Source: CAZDDI01 sp964504195 (GTDB lineage: Bacteria; Chloroflexota; Anaerolineae; B4-G1; SLSP01). From it: a stretch of DNA of 64,000 nt. The translations under genes were made by a program, and so were the position numbers. The stretch is taken from contig CAZDDI010000009.1 of the NCBI GenBank assembly GCA_964504195.1, forward strand, positions 1 to 64,000, in the 5' to 3' direction. Every line of letters starts with the position of its first letter. The first letter of the stretch is position 1. A model generated the notes under the pieces. The model was not told where the DNA came from and ran no database searches. It was given only the letters and a program-made list of their open reading frames with translations. Positions 26,448 to 34,510 of the stretch are shown in pieces.

Positions 26448-26461
26448 GCAGCAAAACAAAG

Positions 26462-26489
26462 TTGCCTTTTTACAATCCGGCTTTATACT
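26462..26489 (+). promoter_or_regulatory. Promoter of the TPR protein gene
   Basis: TTGCCT (26462-26467), a 16 bp spacer, then TATACT (26484-26489), about 31 bp before the ATG. It is divergent from the distal sigA promoter, 15 bp away. Confidence 0.55.
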
Positions 26490-26520
26490 GAAGGGGTAAT
26501 AAGAAATCAGGAGAGGCAGT

Positions 26521-27576
26521 ATGCGCTTATCTCGTACCCAGTTCATTGTGCTATTCTTGGCAACTGTAGTTACGTGTGTAGTTTCCGTAGGGATCGGTAT
26601 TATGGTGCTGCGCACATTGCCTGTCTCGGTCACACCTGTCGCGCAGCTGACATGGCCCATTGAGGAGTCGTCAGGGGAGCTGGGGCCTACACCGACAGAG
26701 CTAGTTCCGCCGACTCGCACACCTACTCTCACTCCCTCGCCGTTCCTTGTGGCTACTCGTTACGATCTTCAGGTGTTGCGCGAGCCGGATAATGCAGTAC
26801 TGCGCATCGAACGGGGCAATGAGTATCTGCGTCTCCAGGCTTATTCAGCCGCTCTGGATGATTTTGGCCTGGCACAGGAGCTCAGCCCGGGCATTCCTGA
26901 ACCATTGGTGGGCCAAGGGCGCGCGCTTTTCTATATGCGGCGCTGGGCTGAGGCCGAAATGGCGTTTCAGGCTGCCCTGAGTCTCGATAGGAATTTTGCG
27001 CCGGCGCATTTCTGGTTGGGGCACATATATTACTATCAGGGTTTTTATGACAGGGCTATGCAATCATTTGACATGGCCGCTGAGTATGCGTCAGGTGATT
27101 ACCTTGCAGAGGCTTGGTTGGCATTGGCCGCTCTGCAAAAAGGTGATACTCAAGAGGCTCAGGCTGCGGTGATGCGCGCGACGGTGTTGCAGAACAGAGA
27201 TCCGCTGGTGCTGATTGCTCGTGCGCGCGTGAGCGCCGCCGCTGGTGATTTTGAAGCTGCCCATGGGACGCTGATTTATGCGCAGGATATCGAGCCTCAC
27301 AATTTTGAGATCCTTCATGCACTGGCTCTATTTTATCTGGAGTATCAACCTGCCCGTATTTTTGAGGCAGAACAGTTGGTAACCCAAGCCCTCCGCTGGG
27401 CCGCGTGGGATTTGGAGCGTGCGCAGGCATTGCATACCCAAAGCCGCATCTACCTGAGACAAGAGCGTCATGAAGCTGCTGTTGAAGCGCTGACTCAGGC
27501 TGCGGAATATGCTCGGGTAGAGGGTACACCGGCGCTCCCTGCCCTGTGGGCTGACTTGGAGCGCACTGCACCGTGA
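26521..27576 (+). CDS. Membrane-anchored TPR-repeat protein
   Basis: A 351-residue protein with one N-terminal membrane segment (residues 8-30), a Pro/Thr-rich linker (to about 75), and five to seven TPR-like helical pairs (for example GNEYLRLQAYSAALDDFGLAQELSPG and HFWLGHIYYYQGFYDRAMQSFDMAAEY). It probably acts outside the membrane as a protein-binding scaffold. AGGAGAGG lies upstream of the ATG. No specific partner can be named. Confidence 0.85.
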   Translation: MRLSRTQFIVLFLATVVTCVVSVGIGIMVLRTLPVSVTPVAQLTWPIEESSGELGPTPTELVPPTRTPTLTPSPFLVATRYDLQVLREPDNAVLRIERGNEYLRLQAYSAALDDFGLAQELSPGIPEPLVGQGRALFYMRRWAEAEMAFQAALSLDRNFAPAHFWLGHIYYYQGFYDRAMQSFDMAAEYASGDYLAEAWLALAALQKGDTQEAQAAVMRATVLQNRDPLVLIARARVSAAAGDFEAAHGTLIYAQDIEPHNFEILHALALFYLEYQPARIFEAEQLVTQALRWAAWDLERAQALHTQSRIYLRQERHEAAVEALTQAAEYARVEGTPALPALWADLERTAP

Positions 27577-27664
27577 CGCTGGGTATTATGCTAAAGTTAG
27601 TGTATGATTAAAATATCCATAAGGGGTCACTTTTTTAGAGTAATTTTACCAAGAGACTCTTGCT

Positions 27665-27698
27665 TTCCCCTCCCCAACATTTGTGTAGGGGAGGGGAA
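27665..27698. repeat. Stem-loop with 11 bp arms
   Basis: TTCCCCTCCCC pairs perfectly with GGGGAGGGGAA across a 12 nt loop. Weaker outer pairing (TTTTACC and GGTAAA) extends it. There is no T-run, so it is recorded as a palindromic repeat or leader structure in the 233 bp gap before the sensor kinase. Confidence 0.55.
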
Positions 27699-27809
27699 TC
27701 GGTAAATTAGACTGATGGTAGCATTTTGGACAAGTATTCAGGTAATATCCAGTTGGTGATTTTTCTGAAGGCGCGTGGCAAACGCAGTATAAAGTAAGGG
27801 GCGTTTAGT

Positions 27810-30335
27810 GTGAGTGAGCTGTTAGGGGCGCAAGAACTGGCGCGAGAGTATGTAGATGTTGATTTGGTACCACGTATGCGCCGTGAGCATTTGCACTCGA
27901 TGTTGCTTACCACGACCTGGACGTTGCCGCTCTTGGGTTTTGTCGCACTGGCCTTGACCTCCAATGGGCAGTTCAACACGATTGAACTGTGGATGATGAT
28001 TCCCCTTGTTGCCATTAGCTTGGCGAGCGCTCTGGGCTTGTATTTGTTAAACAACTATCAGCGGTTAAATTGGAGCGTCTATGTCTATGTCGGCGGTTTT
28101 TTGGTGGGAATTGCCTTCCTTATGTTGTATGGTGCAGAGCGTAACCTGGTCTATCGGCACATTGCCCCGTTCCTACTGACATTAATTGTTTCTACAGCCG
28201 GGTTGTTTCTCACCCCTACACCGGCATTAATTGTTACTGGTGTTAGTTTTATTTGGACGATACTCTTCGTGTTCTTCTCTGGAACGACCAGCTACGATCC
28301 AATGGCTTTCTTAATTGCTCTGGCCGTGACCGGCGTTGCTAACATGACCGCTGGCAGTCTTTACACCACCACCGAATATTCAGTCCACAGCTACCTCAAG
28401 GCGACCGAGCGTGCCGATGAATTTTGGCGCAATAAAGAAGAACTCCGTATCGCACTGGCGACGCAGGATTGGCTGAATCAACAGCTCAAGGAGAGCAATC
28501 GGGTGCTGGAAAAGCGCGCTCTGCAATTGCAGACCAGCAGTCAGGTGAGCGGACAGGCAGCTTCGATTTTGGAGCTCAAGACACTGCTCTCCAAAGTGGT
28601 TAAATTGATTCAGGTGCGCTTTGGCTATTACTTTGTAGGCATCTGGCTGCCGGACGAACGTGGCGAAGCTATATTGTTGCGGGCCGGGGCTTGTCAGTCC
28701 GGCGATGACCTGGCGACGCACCAGTTGAGCATTCCGCTGGAAACCCCTAGCATTGTGGTGAGTGTCTTCCGCAGTGGCGAACATCGCTTGGTCAACCAGG
28801 TACAGCAAACGCTGGATTATTTTCCCCTGGCAGAGCTGCCAGATACCCAGGCTGTGTTAGCATTGCCGTTGCACATTGGCGAGCGCACAATGGGCGTTCT
28901 TAACATTGAGAGTCACCAGATCAATGCTTTTGTCGAAGATGATCGGATGGTGTTGCAAACTCTGGCTGATCAGCTCGCTATCGCCATTCGCAATGCTGAA
29001 TTGTATGCCTCGGAGCAATATCGTCGTCAGATTGCCGAATCCATGGAGCAGACTGGGCGAGTGCTTTCCAGCAGTCTTGATTTACATGAGGTGCCGGGAC
29101 GCATTCTGGATCAGTTGGCGGTCCTGGTCCCTTATGTGCGGGGACTATTTATGGTCGAGCAAGAAGGTCAACTTTACAGTGTCGCCCAACGTGGATTTTC
29201 AGAACAAGATCGCGCCATTGGGTTGGTCATGCCGATTCGTCAGGGGGATGTATTCCAAAAATTGATGAGTGCGCGCGCCCCCGTGATTATCCCTGATGTG
29301 ACCCAGGATGCGCGCTTCCAACAGGTGGCGTGGCTACCCCTGAACTACTCGTGGATGGGCGTGCCATTAATCACTAAAGATCGTGTGATCGGTATGATCT
29401 CGCTCACGCGCGAGGCGGTAGATGCTTTTGGCCCGGACGACTCGCAGATTGTGCAGACGTTTGCAGGTCAAGCTGCTATTGCACTAGACAACGCGCGGCT
29501 CTATGATGAAATCACACGCTTCAATGAGCAATTGGAACAGATGGTGGCCGAGCGCACCGAGGAACTCAATAAAGCGTACCAGACATTGGAGAAGTTAGAC
29601 AGAAACAAGTCTGACTTTATTAACGTTACGGCGCATGAGCTGCGCACACCGTTGACGGTTATTAGAGGTTATACACAGGTGTTACAATCCAGCCCGGTGC
29701 TAGTAAAGAATTTGGAACTGAAACCGTTGCTGGATGGGATTCTTTCTGGGACACAACGGTTGCATGGTATCGTCAACAGTATGTTGGATATTGCCAAGAT
29801 TGACAGTGCTACCTTGAGCGCGACCAAACACTCGCTGGATATCGGTGGATTACTGGAGCATTTAGTGTTGGAATTCGAACCGGCGTTGTTAGAGCGACGA
29901 CTGACTGTAATATTGGAAGGGATGGCAACTTTGCCGTTAGTGCAGGCCGATACTGATCTGTTGCATAAGGTCTTTGATAACCTGTTGAGCAACGCTATCA
30001 AGTATACACCGGATGGGGGTAGCATCACCATCACCGGGCAGAGTTTACCGGATAATCTTGCCCCTGAAGCAGTGGAAATTAGCGTGCGCGATACTGGCAT
30101 CGGGATTGTACCAGAGCATCTGGAATTAATCTTTGAAAAATTCTACCAAATGGGTGAGGTGGCTGTCCACTCATCCGGACGTACTAAGTTCAAAGGTGGC
30201 GGTCCGGGTTTAGGATTAGCAATTGCGCGAGGCATCGTGGAAGCCCATGGCGGGCGTCTCTGGGCGGAGAGCTCCGGCTGTGATGAGGCCGTATGCCCTG
30301 GCAGTACTTTCCATGTGTTGTTACCGGTTAAGTAA
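27810..30335 (+). CDS. GAF-domain sensor histidine kinase with 6-7 TM sensor
   Basis: An 841-residue membrane kinase. Six or seven hydrophobic segments lie in about residues 30-195, a coiled coil follows to 245, then GAF (about 255-410), GAF (about 425-575), HisKA with His609 in TAHELRTPLTVIRGYTQVL, and HATPase_c (about 705-838) with DNLLSNAIKYTPDGG, DTGIGI and GPGLGLAIARG. The GTG start has AAGGGG about 10 nt upstream. No response regulator is adjacent; it may feed a distant one or the relay at 13-20 kb. Confidence 0.9.
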   Translation: MSELLGAQELAREYVDVDLVPRMRREHLHSMLLTTTWTLPLLGFVALALTSNGQFNTIELWMMIPLVAISLASALGLYLLNNYQRLNWSVYVYVGGFLVGIAFLMLYGAERNLVYRHIAPFLLTLIVSTAGLFLTPTPALIVTGVSFIWTILFVFFSGTTSYDPMAFLIALAVTGVANMTAGSLYTTTEYSVHSYLKATERADEFWRNKEELRIALATQDWLNQQLKESNRVLEKRALQLQTSSQVSGQAASILELKTLLSKVVKLIQVRFGYYFVGIWLPDERGEAILLRAGACQSGDDLATHQLSIPLETPSIVVSVFRSGEHRLVNQVQQTLDYFPLAELPDTQAVLALPLHIGERTMGVLNIESHQINAFVEDDRMVLQTLADQLAIAIRNAELYASEQYRRQIAESMEQTGRVLSSSLDLHEVPGRILDQLAVLVPYVRGLFMVEQEGQLYSVAQRGFSEQDRAIGLVMPIRQGDVFQKLMSARAPVIIPDVTQDARFQQVAWLPLNYSWMGVPLITKDRVIGMISLTREAVDAFGPDDSQIVQTFAGQAAIALDNARLYDEITRFNEQLEQMVAERTEELNKAYQTLEKLDRNKSDFINVTAHELRTPLTVIRGYTQVLQSSPVLVKNLELKPLLDGILSGTQRLHGIVNSMLDIAKIDSATLSATKHSLDIGGLLEHLVLEFEPALLERRLTVILEGMATLPLVQADTDLLHKVFDNLLSNAIKYTPDGGSITITGQSLPDNLAPEAVEISVRDTGIGIVPEHLELIFEKFYQMGEVAVHSSGRTKFKGGGPGLGLAIARGIVEAHGGRLWAESSGCDEAVCPGSTFHVLLPVK

Positions 30336-30413
30336 TGTTTAGTCGGATGGCATTTGGTAAATCCTGTCAATTCTGTCTAAAACCGAGGTGGATTGAGCCT
30401 GAAGGATGAAGTT

Positions 30414-31706
30414 ATGAGGAGCTGGTTAACCGCTATCCCAATGCCGTATCGGTGGAAACGCACACTTTTGGTCGTTGTTAGTCTGCTGTTAGGAGTGGTG
30501 GCGTGTCCATTTGGGCTAGGACTGTGCTGTAACTTGCAGTATCTCTTTATGTTTGACCGTTATGGAACGACCGCACTGTTGCTTAACCTGGTGCTGTTAG
30601 TTTTGTTGCTAGCTGGCGGCGGCACGCTACTCTGGCATATCCGGCAATCTTTGGGCGGGCGGGCCTCTCGCCCAGTACGCCTTCCGCCGATGTGGCTGCT
30701 CGTAGGGATTTTTGCTTTGTTGGTATTGATAAGTGTGCGACTCTCCAGTTCGTTCCTCTTTGCCTTTTTCTTGCCTGTCATGGCGACGTTACCGCCTTTG
30801 TGGGCGCTCTCATGGTTCATGCGCGGACAGCCGGGTGGCTTTACCTGGCGGCGCGGCGTGCCTGCATTCGTCGGCGGCGCGACTTTGGGCGTGTTTATCG
30901 CGCTCATCTTGAATATGCTGCTCCCATTGTTCTTCATCGTCCTAATTCGTAATTTGGCCGAGCCGCTGTTCACCAATCTGGGCGACCTATTGACGCACCT
31001 GGCAAATCAACAGATTGCCGATGCGCTTACCAATCCGGGCCTTGTATTTCTGTTGATCCAAGTGGCAGTTGTTGCGCCCTTGGTTGAAGAAGTGGCAAAG
31101 CCGTTGGCAACGTTGCCGCTGGTGGGGCGCTTGCCCCGCCGGGAGGCTTTCCTGGTCGGTGCGGCAGCGGGTGTGGGATTTGCAGCCGTTGAAAACATCC
31201 TCTATGCCGCTTCAGGCTATGGCTTTTGGCGCAACTTCTGGGTAGGGGTGCTGCTATTGCGTTCCATTGGCGCGGTGCATCCACTCGGTTCTGGGTTGAT
31301 GGCGCTGGCCTGGCGCGACCTCTTCAACGGCGAACCGGGCGCGCGCCGCGCCTGGTTGCGACGATTCGCCGTGGCTGCGGGGATGCACGCCCTATGGAAT
31401 GGCGGGTTAACAGTAGTTACCGTGCTGGCCGGCGCGGAATTCTTCGGGCAACTGCCCCCGGAACTGGATTTGCTAGGAGTTTCGATGGGCGGCGTTACCC
31501 TGGCGCTCATCATCGTATTAGGCCTGACGAGCTTGTGGTTGGGCCGCTCCATTGCACAGCAGGCACAACAGCCTGAGCTGCGCCTGGAAGCTGCCCCTGA
31601 CGCGCGGTTGATTCTTTCCGACCGGGCATTGGTCGTGTGGGCATTGCTCTGCCTGGTGGCGTTAGTGCCACTAGGCATCACGACATTGCAACTGGTGTTG
31701 CGATAA
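30414..31706 (+). CDS. PrsW-family intramembrane protease
   Basis: A polytopic protein of 430 residues with about nine membrane segments. The PrsW motifs are visible in order: APLVEEVAKPL (EExxK), AAVENILYA, GAVHPLGSGLMA (histidine) and AGMHALWNGG (histidine). PrsW proteins cut membrane proteins such as anti-sigma factors; the substrate here is unknown. AAGGAT lies 6 nt before the ATG at 30414, so the in-frame TTG at 30393 is rejected. It is followed 12 nt later by a secreted-protein gene. Confidence 0.88.
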   Translation: MRSWLTAIPMPYRWKRTLLVVVSLLLGVVACPFGLGLCCNLQYLFMFDRYGTTALLLNLVLLVLLLAGGGTLLWHIRQSLGGRASRPVRLPPMWLLVGIFALLVLISVRLSSSFLFAFFLPVMATLPPLWALSWFMRGQPGGFTWRRGVPAFVGGATLGVFIALILNMLLPLFFIVLIRNLAEPLFTNLGDLLTHLANQQIADALTNPGLVFLLIQVAVVAPLVEEVAKPLATLPLVGRLPRREAFLVGAAAGVGFAAVENILYAASGYGFWRNFWVGVLLLRSIGAVHPLGSGLMALAWRDLFNGEPGARRAWLRRFAVAAGMHALWNGGLTVVTVLAGAEFFGQLPPELDLLGVSMGGVTLALIIVLGLTSLWLGRSIAQQAQQPELRLEAAPDARLILSDRALVVWALLCLVALVPLGITTLQLVLR

Positions 31707-31718
31707 AGGCGGCGATAG

Positions 31719-32276
31719 ATGCGGGTTTTCAGACGACTACCTAGAGTTTCGGTCAATGCAGCCGTAGCTACGGCACTGATCCTGGCCAACTTCTTCACCT
31801 GGGGGCAGTTGCTCTCTGCCGCCGCCGCACCATACCAGGTGGCCCCCATCCGTGCCCCACAGATCGAATCTTTGCTGGCATACATTCGCTCCGGCGAACA
31901 CAGCGGCGAGGCGTGGGAAATCACGCTCACAGAATTGGAGGCGGAACAGACCATCGCCTGGTATCTGGCAGCCTATCCGCAAATTCCTTTTGAGCATCCA
32001 CAGGTGGAAATCACCCCCGACTATGTGAGCGGTGAGGGCGATGTGACCTTGCTGGGGTTGCGCGTTCATGTGAGCGGCAAGGCGCGCATCACGTTGGATG
32101 AAGGGTTGCCAGTTGTAGAAATCCTCGCGCTGAGCCTGCCCCTGCCCGGCTCTCTGCGGCAAGCTGTCGAGAGCGAAATCCAACGGCAACTGCGCCGCGC
32201 CGACCTGCTGCCTGTGCGTTTTACCTCGGCGGAATGGCGTGACGGCGAAGTGACTGTGATGGGGTATGTTCGGTAG
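31719..32276 (+). CDS. Exported protein of unknown function, possible DUF2993/LmeA-like
   Basis: A 185-residue protein with an N-terminal signal or anchor (VNAAVATALILANFFTWGQLLSAAAA), then an alpha-beta region in which LTELEAEQTIAWYLA and VEITPDYVSGEGDVTLLGLRVHVSGKARI recall lipid-binding LmeA/DUF2993 proteins. The match is by pattern only. It is probably co-transcribed with the PrsW-like gene. Confidence 0.5.
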   Translation: MRVFRRLPRVSVNAAVATALILANFFTWGQLLSAAAAPYQVAPIRAPQIESLLAYIRSGEHSGEAWEITLTELEAEQTIAWYLAAYPQIPFEHPQVEITPDYVSGEGDVTLLGLRVHVSGKARITLDEGLPVVEILALSLPLPGSLRQAVESEIQRQLRRADLLPVRFTSAEWRDGEVTVMGYVR

Positions 32277-32441
32277 TCTTAGTAGATCACGAATCTGCTC
32301 GTAGCGCATGATTTATCGTGCTTCTGATAGCTCAAAAACCACCCTAGAGAGCGTAAAGTTCGCAGAGATGTTCTTGGTGGCCTCGGTGGTTAAAGAATTC
32401 TTCGCAAGCTTTGTTCCATCCGTGCTGAATAAGGAGTTGCT
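32277..32441. repeat. Intergenic repeat fragments
   Basis: This 165 bp gap holds a TTAGTAGATCACGAATCTG word (compare the arms at 46861 and 46947) and a segment (about 32340-32400) with GTTCGCAGAGATGTTCTTGG and CCTCGGTGGTTAAAG, related in style to the CACAGAG element at 63514. No gene seen. Confidence 0.45.
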
Positions 32442-33917
32442 ATGTCAGAGGAAGTGAAATTGGAGGATGAGGTAAAGGAAAAATCCGCCCAAGAAGAAAC
32501 CAAAGAGCTGCAAGAGCAGCTTTCGGAGACGCAGCACACGGTCGTCATTGGCGGGGAAGAAATCGCTTACAAGGCGACAACCGGCACGCTGGTCTTGCGC
32601 GAGGAGAACGGCAAGGCGCGGGCCTCGATTTTCTTCACCGCCTACACCCGCGAGGGTATCGAGGATATGAGCCGCCGTCCCATCACGTTCGCCTTCAACG
32701 GCGGGCCGGGGTCCTCTTCCGTGTGGCTGCACCTGGGCGTGCTTGGCCCGCGCCGGGTGCTGTTGGAGCAGGACGGCCAGCCGGTGCCGCCGCCCTATCG
32801 TCTGGTGGATAACGCGCACGCGCTGCTCGATGTGAGCGATCTTGTGTTCATTGACCCGGTCAGCACCGGCTATAGCCGCGCCGCCAAAGAGGACGAGGCC
32901 AAAGAGTTTCACGGTATCGAGAAGGACATCGAATCGGTGGGGGAGTTCATCCGCCTCTACACCACGCGCTACCAGCGGTGGGCTTCGCCCAAGTTTCTTG
33001 CCGGGGAGAGCTACGGCACCACCCGCGCCGCCGGGCTATCCGGCCATCTGATGCAACGCTACGGCCTGTTCCTTAATGGCATCTTGCTAATTTCCTCCGT
33101 GCTCGATTTTCAGACGCTCCAATTCCTGCCGGGCAACGACCTGCCCTACATCCTGTTCCTGCCCACCTACACGGCGACGGCCTGGCATCATCAGTGTTTG
33201 GCGCCAGAGTTGCAGGCCGATTTGCGCCGCACGCTGGATGAAGTGGAAGCGTTTGCCCTGGGCGCATACGCCACCGCGTTGCTCAAGGGGAGCGCGCTCC
33301 CCGCTGCCGAGCGGCAGGCCATCGCCGCGCAGCTGGCCCGCTACACGGGCCTATCGGTGGAGTACATCGAGCGGGCCAACCTGCGCATCGAGATCTTCCG
33401 CTTCACCAAAGAACTGCTCCGCGCGCAGTGGCGCACGGTAGGGCGGCTCGATAGCCGCTTCTTGGGGCTGGATCGGGATGCGGCGGGTGAAAACTTCGAG
33501 TATGACCCCAGCTACGCCCTCATCCACGGGCCGTACACAGCCATGCTCAACGCATACCTGCGCGGTGAGTTAGCCTTCGAGAGTGACTTGCCCTACGAGA
33601 TTCTCACCGAGCGGGTGCGTCCCTGGGATTACAGCAAATACCAGAACCAGTACGTCAACGTCGCCGAGACGCTGCGCGGCGCGATGCACCAAAATCCGTT
33701 TCTCAAGGTCTTTGTCGCCAACGGTTATTTCGATCTCGCAACGCCCTACTGCGCCACCGAATATACCTTCAACCACATCCAACTCGACGCGAGATTGCAG
33801 GGCAACGTGGTGATGCGCTACTACCCGGCAGGACACATGATGTACATTCACGAGCCATCGCTGGCGCAACTCAAGGCGGATATGGCGGAGTTCATCACTA
33901 GCGCGTTGCCGGCATAG
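32442..33917 (+). CDS. Serine carboxypeptidase-like protein (peptidase family S10)
   Basis: A 491-residue S10 peptidase. NGGPGSSSVWLHLGVLGP forms the oxyanion region. The triad is Ser190 in GESYGTTRA, Asp431 in NGYFDLATPY and His465 in YPAGHMMYIH. A helical insertion of about 240-340 separates the halves, as in the family. No signal peptide is present; the first 40 residues are charged and helical, so it is probably cytosolic, unlike secreted eukaryotic members. Expected activity is release of C-terminal residues. Confidence 0.92.
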   Translation: MSEEVKLEDEVKEKSAQEETKELQEQLSETQHTVVIGGEEIAYKATTGTLVLREENGKARASIFFTAYTREGIEDMSRRPITFAFNGGPGSSSVWLHLGVLGPRRVLLEQDGQPVPPPYRLVDNAHALLDVSDLVFIDPVSTGYSRAAKEDEAKEFHGIEKDIESVGEFIRLYTTRYQRWASPKFLAGESYGTTRAAGLSGHLMQRYGLFLNGILLISSVLDFQTLQFLPGNDLPYILFLPTYTATAWHHQCLAPELQADLRRTLDEVEAFALGAYATALLKGSALPAAERQAIAAQLARYTGLSVEYIERANLRIEIFRFTKELLRAQWRTVGRLDSRFLGLDRDAAGENFEYDPSYALIHGPYTAMLNAYLRGELAFESDLPYEILTERVRPWDYSKYQNQYVNVAETLRGAMHQNPFLKVFVANGYFDLATPYCATEYTFNHIQLDARLQGNVVMRYYPAGHMMYIHEPSLAQLKADMAEFITSALPA

Positions 33918-33943
33918 CCGCCTAATTCGTGGATGGTGCTACA

Positions 33944-34390
33944 ATGCGAACCATGATCGGGCGCAAATTCTGGTGGGGCGTGGCGAGCGTAGTAACCCTC
34001 TGGTTGCTGTGGATGACATTGCGTCCCAATCCTGAAGTTGCCGCGAGTTTGCAAGTGCTGACCACACCCGCCGCGCGTCATGGCATCCCCTATTTCTGGC
34101 TCATTGACATCGCCGGGAACATCATTGTCTTCGCGCCGCTAGGGGCAGCCGTGGCGCTGTCCGTGTGTACTCCGCGCCCCGTTGATGTTCGCATCCTGTA
34201 TGGCACCCTGGCCGGGCTGCTGCTCAGCTGCACCATCGAGCTGCTGCAAGGGCTAACCGCCACCCGCCACGCCTCGCTGGGGGATGTTGCGCTCAATACA
34301 GTGGGAGCAGCGTTGGGAGCGGGAGTGGCAATTGCGATGATTCAGTTAATAAACCATCAACCTGGCGAAGATTCGTGCCATACGAACTAA
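33944..34390 (+). CDS. VanZ-like membrane protein
   Basis: A small protein of about 148 residues with four membrane segments and the VanZ-like pattern: GNIIVFAPLGAAVAL, LSCTIELLQG, and ASLGDVALNTVGAALGAGV. Role unknown in general; the family is linked to the envelope and teicoplanin resistance in some Gram-positives. The start is uncertain (GTG 33929, ATG 33944 or ATG 33953); no convincing ribosome site. Confidence 0.8.
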   Translation: MRTMIGRKFWWGVASVVTLWLLWMTLRPNPEVAASLQVLTTPAARHGIPYFWLIDIAGNIIVFAPLGAAVALSVCTPRPVDVRILYGTLAGLLLSCTIELLQGLTATRHASLGDVALNTVGAALGAGVAIAMIQLINHQPGEDSCHTN

Positions 34391-34510
34391 TGTTCACCGC
34401 GGTTGGATGAAAATGTAGCGTCCAGCACAAGCCAGAAGCTTGTGGTACAGCTATTTTTAGAAAAGTTATTTCATGTCTTCAAAAAAAGTGAGGGTCAAAC
34501 TGGATCGTTT

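Noticed and set aside
27665..27698. Rho-independent terminator after the TPR gene
   Set aside because: The stem is strong, but no T-run follows on either strand, so it is listed as a stem-loop only.
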